The notes beneath the pieces were generated by a model. It saw only the letters and a list, made by a program, of their open reading frames with translations, ran no database searches and was not told where the DNA came from. The translations under genes were made by a program, and so were the position numbers. From NCBI GenBank assembly GCA_036971615.1, contig JAYKKR010000001.1, positions 2,976,001 to 3,040,000 of the forward strand: DNA of 64,000 nt, in the 5' to 3' direction. The stretch comes from Amyloporia xantha (taxonomy: Eukaryota; Basidiomycota; Agaricomycetes; Polyporales; Adustoporiaceae). Below are positions 33,352 to 45,418 of this stretch, piece after piece; within the stretch, counting starts at the first letter, position 1; each line of letters starts with the position of its first letter.

Positions 33352-36300
33352 ATGGCGTCTTTGGATACGGACACTCAGAAACATGAAGAGACCGCTTTAT
33401 CATCGGAGCAGGAAGCCACCCTCGACAACCTGGCTGAAGCTGTGTCGAATGTCACCTTGCAAAACAACGAGACAGCGAGTACTTCAGCCAGTGGCAATTC
33501 CTCAAGACCGCTGAGAGTCTACACTCGCTTGCAAGTCCTGTATCTTCGCAAATCTCCCCTGGTCAAACCACCGGATGGCATGCCTGCCTTGAAGGATTGG
33601 TTCGGGTGCGTCACCTCTAGTGTATGTACTTTGGTCACCGACACAGGACATTTTCCAGAGACTGGAACGAACAACAAGTCTCTACCAAGAAAGACACGGA
33701 ACCTTCGACTACCTCTACAAGTGCCAGAGAAAGACGGTATTTATCCTCAATGATCTTCTGGGTGATTATTTTGCTGACGGCATGGCAGCTATCGCCGAGA
33801 CGCAGAAGACGGAGGTTCGTCTGCCTCTAAATTACCAGGTGTATTTCTCATCGGAAGTGATATTTCCAGATGCTCCAAGACCGTCCTTTCGTTCTACTCT
33901 GTCACAGCCGTCTCAGATGGGCAATTTCAGGCATCAATCACTCCGTACCACCGATCGCGAGAAGGAGAAGGATTCAGAGAGGGAAAGGGAGCGGGACCTC
34001 AGGGACAAGGAGGGACAGGAAAGACTTAGGAATGTGAGCCAGACGCCACTTGGTCTCAGGTGCTCCGTTGACCATATATGCAGCTCTCTGATAAGTACGA
34101 CCGTGAACGACTCGCACTGTCGTCTTCCACGAACAATCTTCGAAACAAGGAAAGAGACTCTGCACCTCATTTGGCTGCCAATGCGTCGAGCCGACTGGGA
34201 CAAGTGCAAAGCTCTTCCAATGCGACTCGCCGCAATGAAGGCAGAGAACCATCTAAACGTAAGGTTGGCGAAAGCAGCGAGGATTGGAGGAGAGGTCAGC
34301 TTCTATCTACTCGACTTGCCGAAAGCGGCTAATATTTGTAGCAGGACCCGATGTCACGCGCACCAGTAGAGACGACAGTGAGTCTCTTCGTTGAAATCAC
34401 TCTCATGAACACTAACGTTGATATGTTGGGGGAGGATCCGACAACTCTCGTAGAGATCGGGATAATCGCGAAAGGCCCCGTTCCCGCGTGCGGGATTCCT
34501 CCCGAGTGAAACGAGACCCTTCCTCTAGCAGGCGTGACGAAAAGGATAAAGTTCGAGACCGCCGTGAAGGCGATCGCGACGAGCACCGACGAGACAAGGA
34601 TGACTATGCACGCCGTGACAGAGATGACCATCATCGTCGGGAATGGGACGACTTCTATAATCGTAGTGATCGGGATCGGGATGATCACTACCAAAGGGAT
34701 GGTCGTGACAAGTATCGTCCTCGGGATGTCGAGCGCGAGTCCGAGGATGACCCGAGGCGGTGGAGAGACGATGGTCGGCGTGATGAGCGGATGGTCGCTA
34801 GACGTGATCGTGAGCGTCCGTGGGAGAGGCACGAGGACCGCGACAGAGACCGTCCTAATGCTTCCGACGATCGCGATGCACGACCTAGACGCGGTGTTGC
34901 ACGCGAAAGGCGATCGGGTACTGGCGACGAAAGAGACGATCGACGAGACCGCGAGAGGGATAGGGAAGCTGAGCCTGCATGGATGGAGACATATGTCCCC
35001 TCCACCCCGGGCGGCGGTATACTAGGCGGTCAATCTGGTGACGGTGAGCTGGACGGCATCCAAGCCTGGAAAAAAGGCATGAAGGAGAAGGAGCAATTAC
35101 ACAAAGAGAACGATCTTGGGTCGGCGCCAACGAAGAAATCTCGAGTTGACGAAGGGGATTCCTCATCGGCACTAACTAATCCGACTTCTTCGTCTGGTGC
35201 ACCGGAGACCCAACTCGACGAGATTCAACTCTTTAAATTGATGATGAAACGGGAAGCGGAAAAGAAGGAAGGTGACAAATCTCCCTCTGGGCTGGTTGTA
35301 TCTGCACCGTCATCATCCACTACCACTGAAGGTGCAACTTCCCTCCCTATATCAGAGCAGGCGAAGGCACATCCAAGGAACGGTGCGTACGGAGTATCCA
35401 TTCATTGCCCATTTCACTGATGCATATACTCAGACGATCAATCAGCTTCGATACTCCTTTCGACCCAGACAGATGTTGAGCCTCCTCACAGCTTAGAAGA
35501 GACTTCTAAGAGAACACCGATTGACTCGTCAATAGGCGACCCTCAGCGAAGCAGACCAAATGCAACACTCAATAATGGCTCTCAGTCGTTACTGTCGGCC
35601 TTGGTTTCTTCTACATCTAGTGAGACCTCTTTTTCGTCAGATATCGCCAAGCCTTCCACTCCTTCTCTTGATCAGTCTTTGGGAGGATCTCGACTGTTCC
35701 ATTCCCGTGTCATGCCAGGTATTTCTCCCCCTGGGATACCCTCATCCACGACGCAAAACTCGGACAAATCGCCTGACAGTACTTCTTCGGCCCCCACTTT
35801 TAATCCTCCTCCTGGCTCCCGTCTTCTCGCGTTCGGATCCCGCGTTCCATCGAGCGGCTCAGCTGCCGCTGACCCATATCCCTCTAAAAGCCATTCAGCC
35901 CTAGATTCATCGATCAGTCACCTACCTCCGCCAGGAGTGCCCGCTTTGAATGCGCACAAGCTCGGCAACGGTCCTCCAGCTGGTGCTGCTCATCAAGCCA
36001 TGCTGCCTGATACTATGCCTGGGGTTGGAGTCGAACCACACTTCAGCGCCAATGTCAGACATGCATCTAACGAATCCTCCCGTGTTCTGAGAAGCTTTTC
36101 GCCACATGGTCATGTTTCATCTGTTCCATTCGAGGAAGCCCGCGATGGTACAACTCTCGGGCAACTGAACGATCTTAGGCGAACGTCAGCCGTTGAACGC
36201 GCAGCGTTTGGTCTTCCTAATGAGCCCACAGGACCTTTCGGCGATCTCGGAGGACCTTCAGCTGGTGGTCCGAATATGTCCCCAAGCGGTTCTCTTGATC

Positions 36301-37633
36301 TCACCGGCGCGAATATTCCGGGTGGTGCAAACTATGCCACTGGGAAAGGGAGCAGGTTCGCTAAGTTCTTTGATACTAAGACCAGGGATGGTCAGCCTCC
36401 GAATGGGAGAAAGGTTCCTGGGATGTCAAGTATGCCATCATCCCCACCTCAATCTGATCCTCGACAAGGCATGATGGGACTCAACGGAATGATGGGCGCT
36501 AACGGGGATAATAGAACTATGGAGGACATATTTGCCATGTTACAAAATTCAGCGCAGGTACGTTCGCACTGTTAATGAATGTCGTGTAACTAACTTATCT
36601 TTTATACAAGAACCACCGCGTTTCCCCTCAGATTCCTCCGACTGGCCGTATGCCGTCAGGAGGGAGCCCGTACGGACAGAACCATGCCGACATGCACAAC
36701 TTGCAGCAGCACATCCACCCGCAGCAACAGTTCGCTCAGAACAGCCATCTCGACTCATTATATGATAGCCGTTTTGACGACAGAAACTTTGTGCCTGATG
36801 GCATGGTTCCTGGCCTGCGACCGGCTCCCCCTCGTTCTCGAAGCCGAGAACCCAGCGGCGTTCTCTTCAATGAGCAGCTCGACGACCCGTTGCACTTCAA
36901 CGTTCGCTTACAGCAACAACGCAATCTAGAGCAGATGTATTCAGGCCCGTCCCCCGCCATGTACACCCAGCAGCAGAATGCTTTGTTACGTAATGGAGGC
37001 ATGCCTCTGCAGCAGCAACAGTTCCGTGGAGCGCCCTCGCCCATTGCGAATCAAAACTCTCTCGGCGGTCCTGCGCAACGCCTGCCTCCCGGATTGGCTA
37101 ATCTCGGGGGCCGTCCGCCACACGATCCATCCCAATATCTCGGTGGTCCAATGGGCGGTATGGGTGGCGGGTTGCAGGGCGGGCTTCACGGCAACTCACC
37201 TATACAGCAGGGGTACAACAACTTTGGCAACGGAAGTGGGCTTGGTTTCGGCCCGGGTCCCCAACCTCGCGGTCCCGTAGGCCTTCAGGGGCACCTTGGA
37301 ATGAGTTCGATGTCGTCTTTGGGACTGCAGAACAATGTGGACCTACGTGGAGTCAACCAAGCCCAATTGCTCGCCATGGGGAGTGTTGGTGTAGGCGGTC
37401 TGCGCGGGCAGGGGCCAGGGTTTGGTCCCCAACATGTACCGGCTGGGCAACCTTCCGTGTCGCATCTGGCCATGCGTCAACAGCAACAACAGCAACAGCA
37501 GCAGCAATTGCCTCCTCACATGATGCCTCACATGCTTCCACCCCATCTGCAGCAGCAGCAAGGGCTATCGGGGGGAAATGCACAGGGCGCCCAGGATCTG
37601 ATGGCCCTCTTGATGGGCGGCCACCGAGACTAA
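33352..37633 (+). CDS. large 4E-T-like translational regulator (candidate eIF4E-binding protein)
   Basis: Nine exons (33352-33605, 33647-33736, 33789-33838, 33870-34033, 34084-34294, 34345-34377, 34435-35382, 35434-36557, 36611-37633) give 1298 aa with every phase consistent. Near residue 57 is RVYTRLQVLYLRKSPLVKPP, close to the eIF4E-binding pattern YX4L-phi but with Val in place of Leu, followed by GMPALKDWFG. A long Arg/Asp/Glu mixed-charge region (about exon 7) ends in AEPAWMETYVP, reminiscent of the PEW motif region of 4E-T. Later come SRFAKFFDTK, EDIFAMLQNSAQ and a Gly/Gln/Met-rich tail with short polyQ. 4E-T proteins bring eIF4E-bound mRNAs to P-bodies. The assignment rests on motif order only. 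Confidence 0.75.
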
Positions 37634-39902
37634 GGACATATAGCATTCGGTTCTGTTTCCCCTCTATCCCTATCCTGAGCTATCGTCTCGTTCCTAATAG
37701 GCACGAATTTCGTTTTTCTTGACGCGTCGACGGCTCTGCACACATGTCGTGGCGTGCTGTCGTTCTGCGCCACCGCTATCAGGGTCGGTTTTTATCTGAA
37801 AGATACAGATGACAAGCCTTCATTGTTCGCAAAGGGGCATCATTCATTCCGCTTATCCTCACATACTGTACAAGTATTCGCGCCAGTCCGTGGACTCAGC
37901 AGCAGAATGTCAAATTGATATATACTGTCACCTCCCTTCGTTTTCCTTCGGTCGCATATTCTAATAGACATGATCATGGGCTCCTCGTATGATACGTTGC
38001 GTCATGGTGTGTTGTATCACAAGATTCTTTTTATCGAGTCTATGTAGTGGGCTTTAGTGCGCTGTGCCTTGGGGCGTCGAGATCGAATACGCGGGTCGTC
38101 ATCAGCGCATGTTTCGGAAGGAGGTTTGGCACGGGTAAGTAAATGATGTATTTCCGGACCGCTTGGGGCTTGACAGATGGGCAGAGTCAGTTCAGCCGGT
38201 GCTTTACTGCACCCTCGCTCGTTGAAGATCTTCATGGGACCCCTTGCAAAGCCGGGCTATATGGCTTTATGTACTACATCGCGCGCAGCCCATGCCCCCC
38301 GCTCGATGCGATCTCACAATAGATCTGCAACTCGCTCAAAAAGGAAAGCAGAAACCCCGCATGCCCGATGCCGCCGCTCGGCTAGAGATCGATCGGACTG
38401 AAATCTTGGGCCTATTCGGGAGCATCGGACCCGACGGACCGGATGCAGCAGCCCATGAAAATGCGTCTGCACTACGAGCGAGCGCACGCATGAGACTCCC
38501 TGTCCTCTCTCGGCGAGGCTGCGAGGCTCCCTGGGTCTGGATGTCCCGTAAGCTTATATCGCGAAGCATGACAACACCTGGAAGTTATCTCTGCTATAGC
38601 TTCCGGCTCTGACTTCTAAACTCACAAGCACGGCCTTCAGCAGCAGCCTTCTTTAAATTTTCTCGCACACGCAATCAACGTCGCTCGTCCGCCTTCAGCA
38701 TCCCCGCAAATCCCTCTCAGAGACGGTGGTCGGAGCCTTCAAGTGGACACTCGCCTCGCAAGGTGCGAACCTGTCAGGCCGCAAAGGGCATCAGACAAAA
38801 TGTCACACTTCTATTCTCCCCACCGACGTCTTCCTGAGCTCTTCTTGCATGTGCTTTCCTCCGCTGGGCATGCGGAGTTCCACGCCCATCGGACATATTA
38901 CGACCTTACAAGCCAAGCATAGACTCGCACCATTCAGTCCCATTATCAGCTTGTTACCAAGCCATGGCTTCGCGGACAGATGTAATGTGGTCATTGGCTG
39001 CGCCTCTATCTCACATGCATATGAAGGTTATGATACAACGCTCTTGATGCCGGATAAGATGCGCTTGTATTCTCACCTATGCTGGCCTTATTGTCCCCGT
39101 TTACGACGGCTAGAAGCCGCTGATAGACAGCATACCGTCTGCTGTACGGTTCCTGATTGTATGGTCACCAACAGAGGTGGATGCGCCATTTCCGTGGACG
39201 GCCGGCGCCTGAGGACAGACCTACTTATATTCTGTTTTACTTACTGTGGGATCGGTCCCGAGGATAGTGGGCGGCGGTGACCTGTTCCATAGATAACGCC
39301 GTTGCTCTGGAGTCTGCTGATCCCCGACGTCGCCTCCTGGGCATTATACCCCAGCGAGCCTCCCATCTCATGCCTGGAAGGGCGGTTTCAGCGGCGCCCC
39401 CGCCGCTAGACTCCCTGGAAGGCGCTCCCGTCGTATTCTCGGCGTGTGAGCCCATCGCGGTTAATTTCAGTGAGTGCTTTGCTCTGACGGCGTCAGAGCA
39501 GAGATGCAACGAACGTCAAGCGTACGTCAAAGTGGTCCGTAATGTTCTGCAGTCAGCTGAATGCGGGCGTCCTGATGCCGGTCGAGATAAGGGTGAATGA
39601 TGGGAGGGCCTGCCTCCGAGGTGAGAACGGTGTGAAGGGAGGCCTAGCCGTGGATGTAATCGTGCAATCAAGACGCCATACTCTGGTCTTATGCCCATCT
39701 GCTACACTCGCAACCAAGTCAATATGCCCTTGCATCGCCAACGGCCGTTAGCTCGCTATCCAGCGCTGGTCAGCGCTGGTCAGTTATATCTCCGGGCGCT
39801 CAGATCGTCCAAAGTCCGTGCAGGCCCATGAGGGTCACACCGTGCATCACAGTGTGCCACTCGCTAATATTCCAAGGTGTTCCTGGGATCGCAATTACGC
39901 TC
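37634..39902. other. intergenic, 3' flank of 4E-T-like gene and unassigned sequence
   Basis: No supported exon. A direct duplication of CAGCGCTGGT sits at 39761-39780. The 184-codon open frame at 38726-39280 has no family resemblance and no splice context. Confidence 0.4.
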
Positions 39903-39910
39903 GCATCGAG

Positions 39911-40189
39911 TACTGTACCATTTCGACCACTTGTTCAGTCACATGTCACGGACCCCTCTGAACTGGGCTCTGAGTTCAAATATCACGGTCACAAATTATT
40001 TTGAACTTCGGCGCTTACTAAATGTCACGTTCCCACGGTCCCTCTATAGTGAGGATGGTCCTGGATGGGAGGTGTCTGAACCCAAATTTAGGGTCTGTCA
40101 CGCACCATTCCAGCCTCTGAACTGATGAACTAGCCAAACTTTTTGTCACATGTCACAGTGCCTGAACTGGTGGTCGAAATGGTACAGTA
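39911..40189. mobile_element. ~280 bp inverted-repeat element (MITE-like)
   Basis: TACTGTACCATTTCGACCAC at 39911-39930 is matched in reverse complement at 40170-40189. Similarity continues inward (GTTCAG, CACATGTCAC) for about 40 bp in total. The interior repeats CTGAACTGG-like words. ATCGA flanks both sides (about 39905-39909 and 40189-40193) and may be a target-site duplication. No coding capacity. Sequence unrelated to the element at 6483-6997. Confidence 0.65.
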
Positions 40190-42380
40190 TCGATGGTCGA
40201 TGAGGAGATTCGTGGACGTTGTTCTGAGTCGAGAACAAAGGCTTTTGATTCTTTGATGCCCCGAAGGAGTAATTTGACGGACAGCAGGCAGGGAGCTTAC
40301 CTAAATCGCCGAAATTGGGACAGATCTCAGACGGGCCTGCCTGCAGGCAGACAACGTGTTGAGGGTTCACGCATCTCACACCCAGAAATGGGCCAATGGG
40401 CAATAGATCCGGGCAAACCCTGTGTATTAGAGACGTGCGCCGGGGGGATAAGCGAGAACACGCTCTCGATGCGTTGCAATTGACCTAACATACTCGCCCA
40501 CGTCGACGCACAACTTTCAAGCTTCAAGTCTGGAAGTCTGAGCACTCAGTCGCCGCACACCCCTCCCCTTCTCTCTCTTGCTCTTCAGCATCCCCGCCAG
40601 CCTCATCGGCCCACGGTGAGCCCGAGCGCTGAACAGGCCGTCTTTCGCTGGACCGCCTATCCCCCTCAGTCGCCCTCCCTCCTCTCACAAGATTGTCGTC
40701 TTGCAGCCCGAATCGACAGCATAGAAACCGGGACCACGTTGCCCATAGTCTTTCATTTTACCTGACAGAGTCCCTCTCTTGGTCCGCATCGCCAGCATCA
40801 GCCCATCAGCAAGTAATATCGCAAGGTCCGCGTTTAATTCCAGTCTTTTCCGTCGGGTCGGTCGGTCGTCGAAAACAAGCTACTAACACACCCTTTTGAA
40901 TACGTGAGTGAATTTGCTTTGTCGATGGGATGAGTCAGAGAGCACGGATCTGTGCCTGCGGGCGACGTTCATGCGCGGTCGATGTCGATGTGCTGGATGG
41001 GCGAGAGGGTCGAGGGCGATGTGAAGGCGGATGTGAATGGCGCAGAAGAGGTCGGATGGGGCTCGATGTCGATATCGATTGTGACGGGAGCAAGGCTGAT
41101 TTGGTGTGGCAGATTTTTCTAGGTTCGCGCTGCGAGGACGTTGTGGCCGGTGAGCAGAGTGGCCGTGGGTGAAGTGTACACGCATGCTGAGTTGTCGGAC
41201 AGGAACCTTGGAAGGAGAGCTCGAGAGGACTGCACTCGCACAGGTGAGAGGAATGGCTGTGACACACACTACGTCACTCGCGCAGGGGCGGCGTCGAGAA
41301 ACGTGGGGCGTGAGAAAACTGAGATTGGAAAAAGCGGGCTGAGCCAGGAGAGCGGTGCGGTGCCAGCACTGGTAGACGCCCGAGTGTGGCTGAGAATGAT
41401 GCGCTGCCGATCTCCGCCCCACTGTCTGTCTATTGTCCACCGTCCAGCTTTCCCTTTGTCCTCCCATTCAAATTCGCTCCTTTCAGTTGTACAGTGGCCC
41501 CTTTCCCTTTCCCCCCTTCATACCTTCCCTGTCCCTCTTACTCTCCTACTTCCACAACCGCACATCCCGCAGGTGAGGCTGAGTGGCAGACCCTGTTCTC
41601 ACACACGGCATGATGCATCAGATGCGATGTGCCGATACGTTTATGATAACGCGATGTGCCGCGATGGCTCGCTCGTCTTTGTATTTCTTTTTCCATTTGT
41701 TTTCAGTTTATTTTCGACATCACTCCGCACCCACGGCCGTCCCGGTTGCCCGGTTCCCTTATAGCTCATACGGCCCAGCCCCTTCTATCTCGTTTCTTTC
41801 TCCAGGTCGTGCTCGACGTGAACATCGTCCACGACCTCCTCTCTCCTCTCCGTCCACCCGTAGCTCACGACCATCAACGCTGACGACCTCTCTCTCTTTT
41901 CTAGCATTCTCGTCCTGTCCCATACACTTCTCTTCACACCTGCATCTCCCATAGCTCTCCTCCACCACCCTGCACATTGTCGTTCTAGCCATCGCATGAA
42001 CTCTCCCCCCCTCATCTCCAGTAAGTCCCTTTCTTTCCCCTCTACCTTCCCGAGTCACCCCCGCACGTGCAGTCGCGTCCACGCTACGCCGATCCCTGTG
42101 GCTGTTGCCGGCACTCTGACGATCGGACGCGCCGTCTTCTTGCTACTTTCGTGCACGATGTGATCAGAAATGAAGTGAAGTGCTGCTGTCCCCGTGCTCC
42201 CCGATACAGCTTGGCCTGTTCGATCTTGTCTTCTGAGCTGGCACATGGCAGGCGAGCCAACCGCCCTGTTCTCTTGAACCAAACTCTTGCCCCAACCACA
42301 CCGCCGGGCGGTGAACCCTCACCTGAACGCTCGTTTTCTCTCGTCGAGAGCGTAGGCAGCCGTTTTCACGCTGGCCAACG
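40190..42380. other. non-coding leader/promoter region of the cyclin gene
   Basis: About 2.2 kb with no supported exon. From about 41.4 kb on the plus strand is strongly CT-rich, with many short upstream ATG frames, as expected of a long 5' leader with possible introns. Confidence 0.5.
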
Positions 42381-43884
42381 ATGTCTCCCACCGTTGATTC
42401 TTCGGAGCCATCCACTGATCACACGCTTTCCATGTCTAGCATTCAGACGAACTCACTCTCGTCCGTACCGGTTTCCCCTCCCCAACTAGACATGAAGGAC
42501 GTATCCAACAACTCTTCCTCCAAAGCATCTCGCTTGACCGTCTATCCCAAGAAGCGACCATCACCCTATGGCGTGTCGAAGTCGAGAAAACAATCGCCCC
42601 TTGACCCCCCACGGTCTCTTGTCCGCAAGACACCACGAGCTGTGAGGGCCGAGATGATAGCACAACGCCAACGGGATGCCCAGATCAAGGCCTTACGGCG
42701 GGAAGGCATCTACTTGGAGGAGGAGTACCGGGACGAGATCCAGTACTACATGCATGAAATGGAGGTCAGTCATTGTCACATCCCTCATGCGTCTCCGCCC
42801 GTGCTAAACAGTGAGGTCCCTCATCGATCAGCATTTCACCATGTCGTCGACAACATCGATGGACCAACAACCAGAGATCAGGTGGCATATGCGCCCCTGC
42901 CTAGTGGACTTCCTCGTTGAGATCCACTTCACGTTTCGTCTCAGACCGGAGACACTCTACCTCACGTTGAACATCATTGACCGATATGTCTCGCGACGCA
43001 TCGTCTATGTGAAGCACTACCAGCTTGTTGGCTGCGCCGCGTTGTGGATCGCAGCAAAGTTCGAGGACGCCAAGGAGCGCGTGCCGACTGTACAAGACCT
43101 GGCGCAAATCTGCCGGGACACTTACGATGAATCGGCGTTCATTCAAATGGAAGGCCATGTTCTGGCCACTATCCAGTGGAATCTTGGTCATCCGACTGCT
43201 GAGGCTTGGTTGCGATTGATGTGTTGTGGTCCGTATATCGAGGAGCCCAAGGTTCAGCACGTCGCGCGTTTTCTCATGGAGATTACCTTGTTCTATCGCG
43301 AGTTCGTCAAGTTTGTCCCATCGGCCATCGCGTTTGGATCCCTGACGCTGGCACGCTACCTGTGTGGCAAGGGCCGCCGCCTGTATGAGGAGACGGAGGA
43401 GTGCTTGGAGATTGTTGACCTCCTGGACACGCGCCTGTCGAAGCACGTCAACGATCTCTCGGAGACATTGGTCAAAAAGTATTCTTACGCATTCTACTCA
43501 AAGGCTGCGACGTTCGTCGTCCAATATTACCTCGAGGGCGGTCACTTTGATGCCCAGCCACTGGTCCAGCTGCCGATGACCCCTGTGCGTGCGTACTCCT
43601 CCAAGATCAGCACGCCGATGAGTGTCTCCACAACGGCGTCGGATCTCTCGGACGACATGCCGGCGACGCCTACAAGTCCTTCGTTCTCGAGCGACATGTT
43701 CTCCGGCTCGTACATGTCGGATGATAAGGAGAATCTGCCATCGCCAACATTCGAGCCTGTCATCAACAAGCAACATGTGGACCCAACGCACGAGCAGTAT
43801 CTGCCTCATGATTTTGTCACCTTTGGTCGACAAGCTCTTCATAGCTTGAATGTCTCGTCGCCTCGTTCTACGGTGGTCTCATAA
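42381..43884 (+). CDS. CLN1: G1/S-specific cyclin (CLN1 type)
   Basis: Two exons, 42381-42764 and 42832-43884, give 478 aa. The acceptor at 42829-42831 is chosen because it alone keeps frame, joining EIQYYMHEME to HFTMSSTTSMDQQPEIRWHM. The cyclin box follows: MRPCLVDFLVEIHFTFRLRP, ETLYLTLNIIDRYVSRRIVY and GCAALWIAAKFEDAKERVPT, with the K and E positions used to contact a CDK (second box half to about residue 290). The N-terminus is basic (TVYPKKRPSPYGVSKSRKQS); the C-terminus is Ser/Pro/Thr-rich with DDKENLPSP, fitting CDK sites and possible PEST turnover. Such cyclins activate Cdc28/Cdk1 at START. No strong alternative. Confidence 0.92.
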
Positions 43885-45418
43885 CGCTGACCAAGCCCTG
43901 TGTCTGTACTCTCGATGGCCGCTGGTCATCGTCGCACGCAAGCCTGGTGTAATAGGTTGTAAAAAGTTTCTGTCGTTCGCTGCAACAGTCAAGAATCATC
44001 GCAAAATGTACCACCACTACCATACACGTCGTATATCGGCATATCACGCGCAATCTGTCTTTTTTCTCTCTCTCCTGCAATTCTCATCAACATCAACCAT
44101 GCATCCCTTCCCTTGCAATCGTCTCCTCAATCTCTTCTAGCATCCCAACACCATCGCAGACACCTGTACGAGCCGTAGGACAAGGTCGGTCGAAGGGACA
44201 ACATACGGCGTCGCGCGCGAGAAATACGCGCGATGATTGATGTACGATTACTTGGACAGTTGCCCTCCTCTGCCATTGTCCCCTGTGTGTTTACCTTGTC
44301 CACTCGTGTCGGGAGCATTTGTCCTATTTCCTCATCGAACTCTCAATCAACACATTCATTGCCGATTGTTACTCTATGCATACCGTCATTCTAGCCTTGC
44401 GTCCCTCCCCTGATTAAGCCATGAGCCCCACCGGCTCGCTATCCCTTTAAATCGCCTTCGTTCTATCTTATTCTTCACTTTTATTGTACAAAGTTTTTCT
44501 TTCTCCTTCACCACTTTATTTGCCTGACTTTTTAAGCATCCTGGTACGCTCCGTCATCGTCACTTCCCTGCAACCGCGCATTGTGTCCATACTCTTCTCC
44601 CTTTACCGTAGCGTATCGTCAATGTTGCAGCATCTGGCTCGTTCCACCCCACTGTCGTCCCCATCCCCAGCCTGAAGGGCTATCCATCTTCCCGCGCATC
44701 CTGTCCTACATTACCAGAGTAGCATCTCAATCGATTCAATTATTATCAGACTTGTCTGCCTGATCGGGTTGGTCGCTCGGCGGTGGCGCTCCCTTGGGAG
44801 TTCATCACATATACGAGCGCCTTCCATTCAAAGGACAACTGGCACATCATATCAGGGCTTCGCTCGAATTCCAGGTAACTAGGATGAGGTAAGTTCGAGG
44901 GTGAGTTGCATATGGTCGGAGCACACAGCCTTGACGTATGCAACAATACCGGTCCACTTGACTCAGGGGCCGACAGAGGGTGGCACGGGAATGACGGATG
45001 CGATCTAGGGATGGCAGTATTTCCTGGGCGCACGAGGGGGTATGGCGCGGTAGCGTCGCTACAGATTGCACCCTTGTCACTGCGGATGGCTTGATATTTG
45101 TCACGCGCGTACTAACGTTATGTACAGGAAATGATCTCGAGCGATGTTCGAATTCTATGACGTTGTCCGCCGGCCCCGCACCTACCGTGCTCATATCTAT
45201 CTGCGTTCCTGCCCAGCTTGAAATGAGACAGCCTCATGGCTGTGGTGGCTGACCATCGGAAACTAAAGCACAGTACCTGGAATTATGACCGGCCCTCCGC
45301 TGAGCATTGAGCGATGAGGATGTAGTTGTACACATGATCTATAGAAGAAACACTTCTGATGCGACGACGGAATTCTTTATTCTCTCCAACTGTCCGCAGG
45401 CCGTGTCACTACACTGCC
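43885..45418. other. intergenic between cyclin and Gfo/Idh/MocA gene
   Basis: Convergent arrangement; probably long 3' untranslated regions. Open frames are short and unconvincing. Confidence 0.45.

Noticed and set aside
34329..35025. Minus 167-aa and plus 163-aa ORFs
   Set aside because: Alternative frames of the Arg/Asp repeat-rich exon 7 of the 4E-T-like gene; Thr/Ile/Val-rich text results from the GATCGTGA-type codons.
37480..37506. CAG/CAA run encoding polyQ
   Set aside because: Short, interrupted and inside a Gln-rich coding region; ordinary for this protein type.
38726..39280. 184-aa plus-strand ORF
   Set aside because: Mixed composition, Cys-rich, no motif, no flanking splice or promoter logic.
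39761..39780. Direct duplication of CAGCGCTGGT
   Set aside because: Only two 10-bp copies; too small to call a repeat array.
40883..41467. 194-aa minus-strand ORF
   Set aside because: His/Arg/Ser-rich low-complexity frame antisense to the CT-rich leader region.
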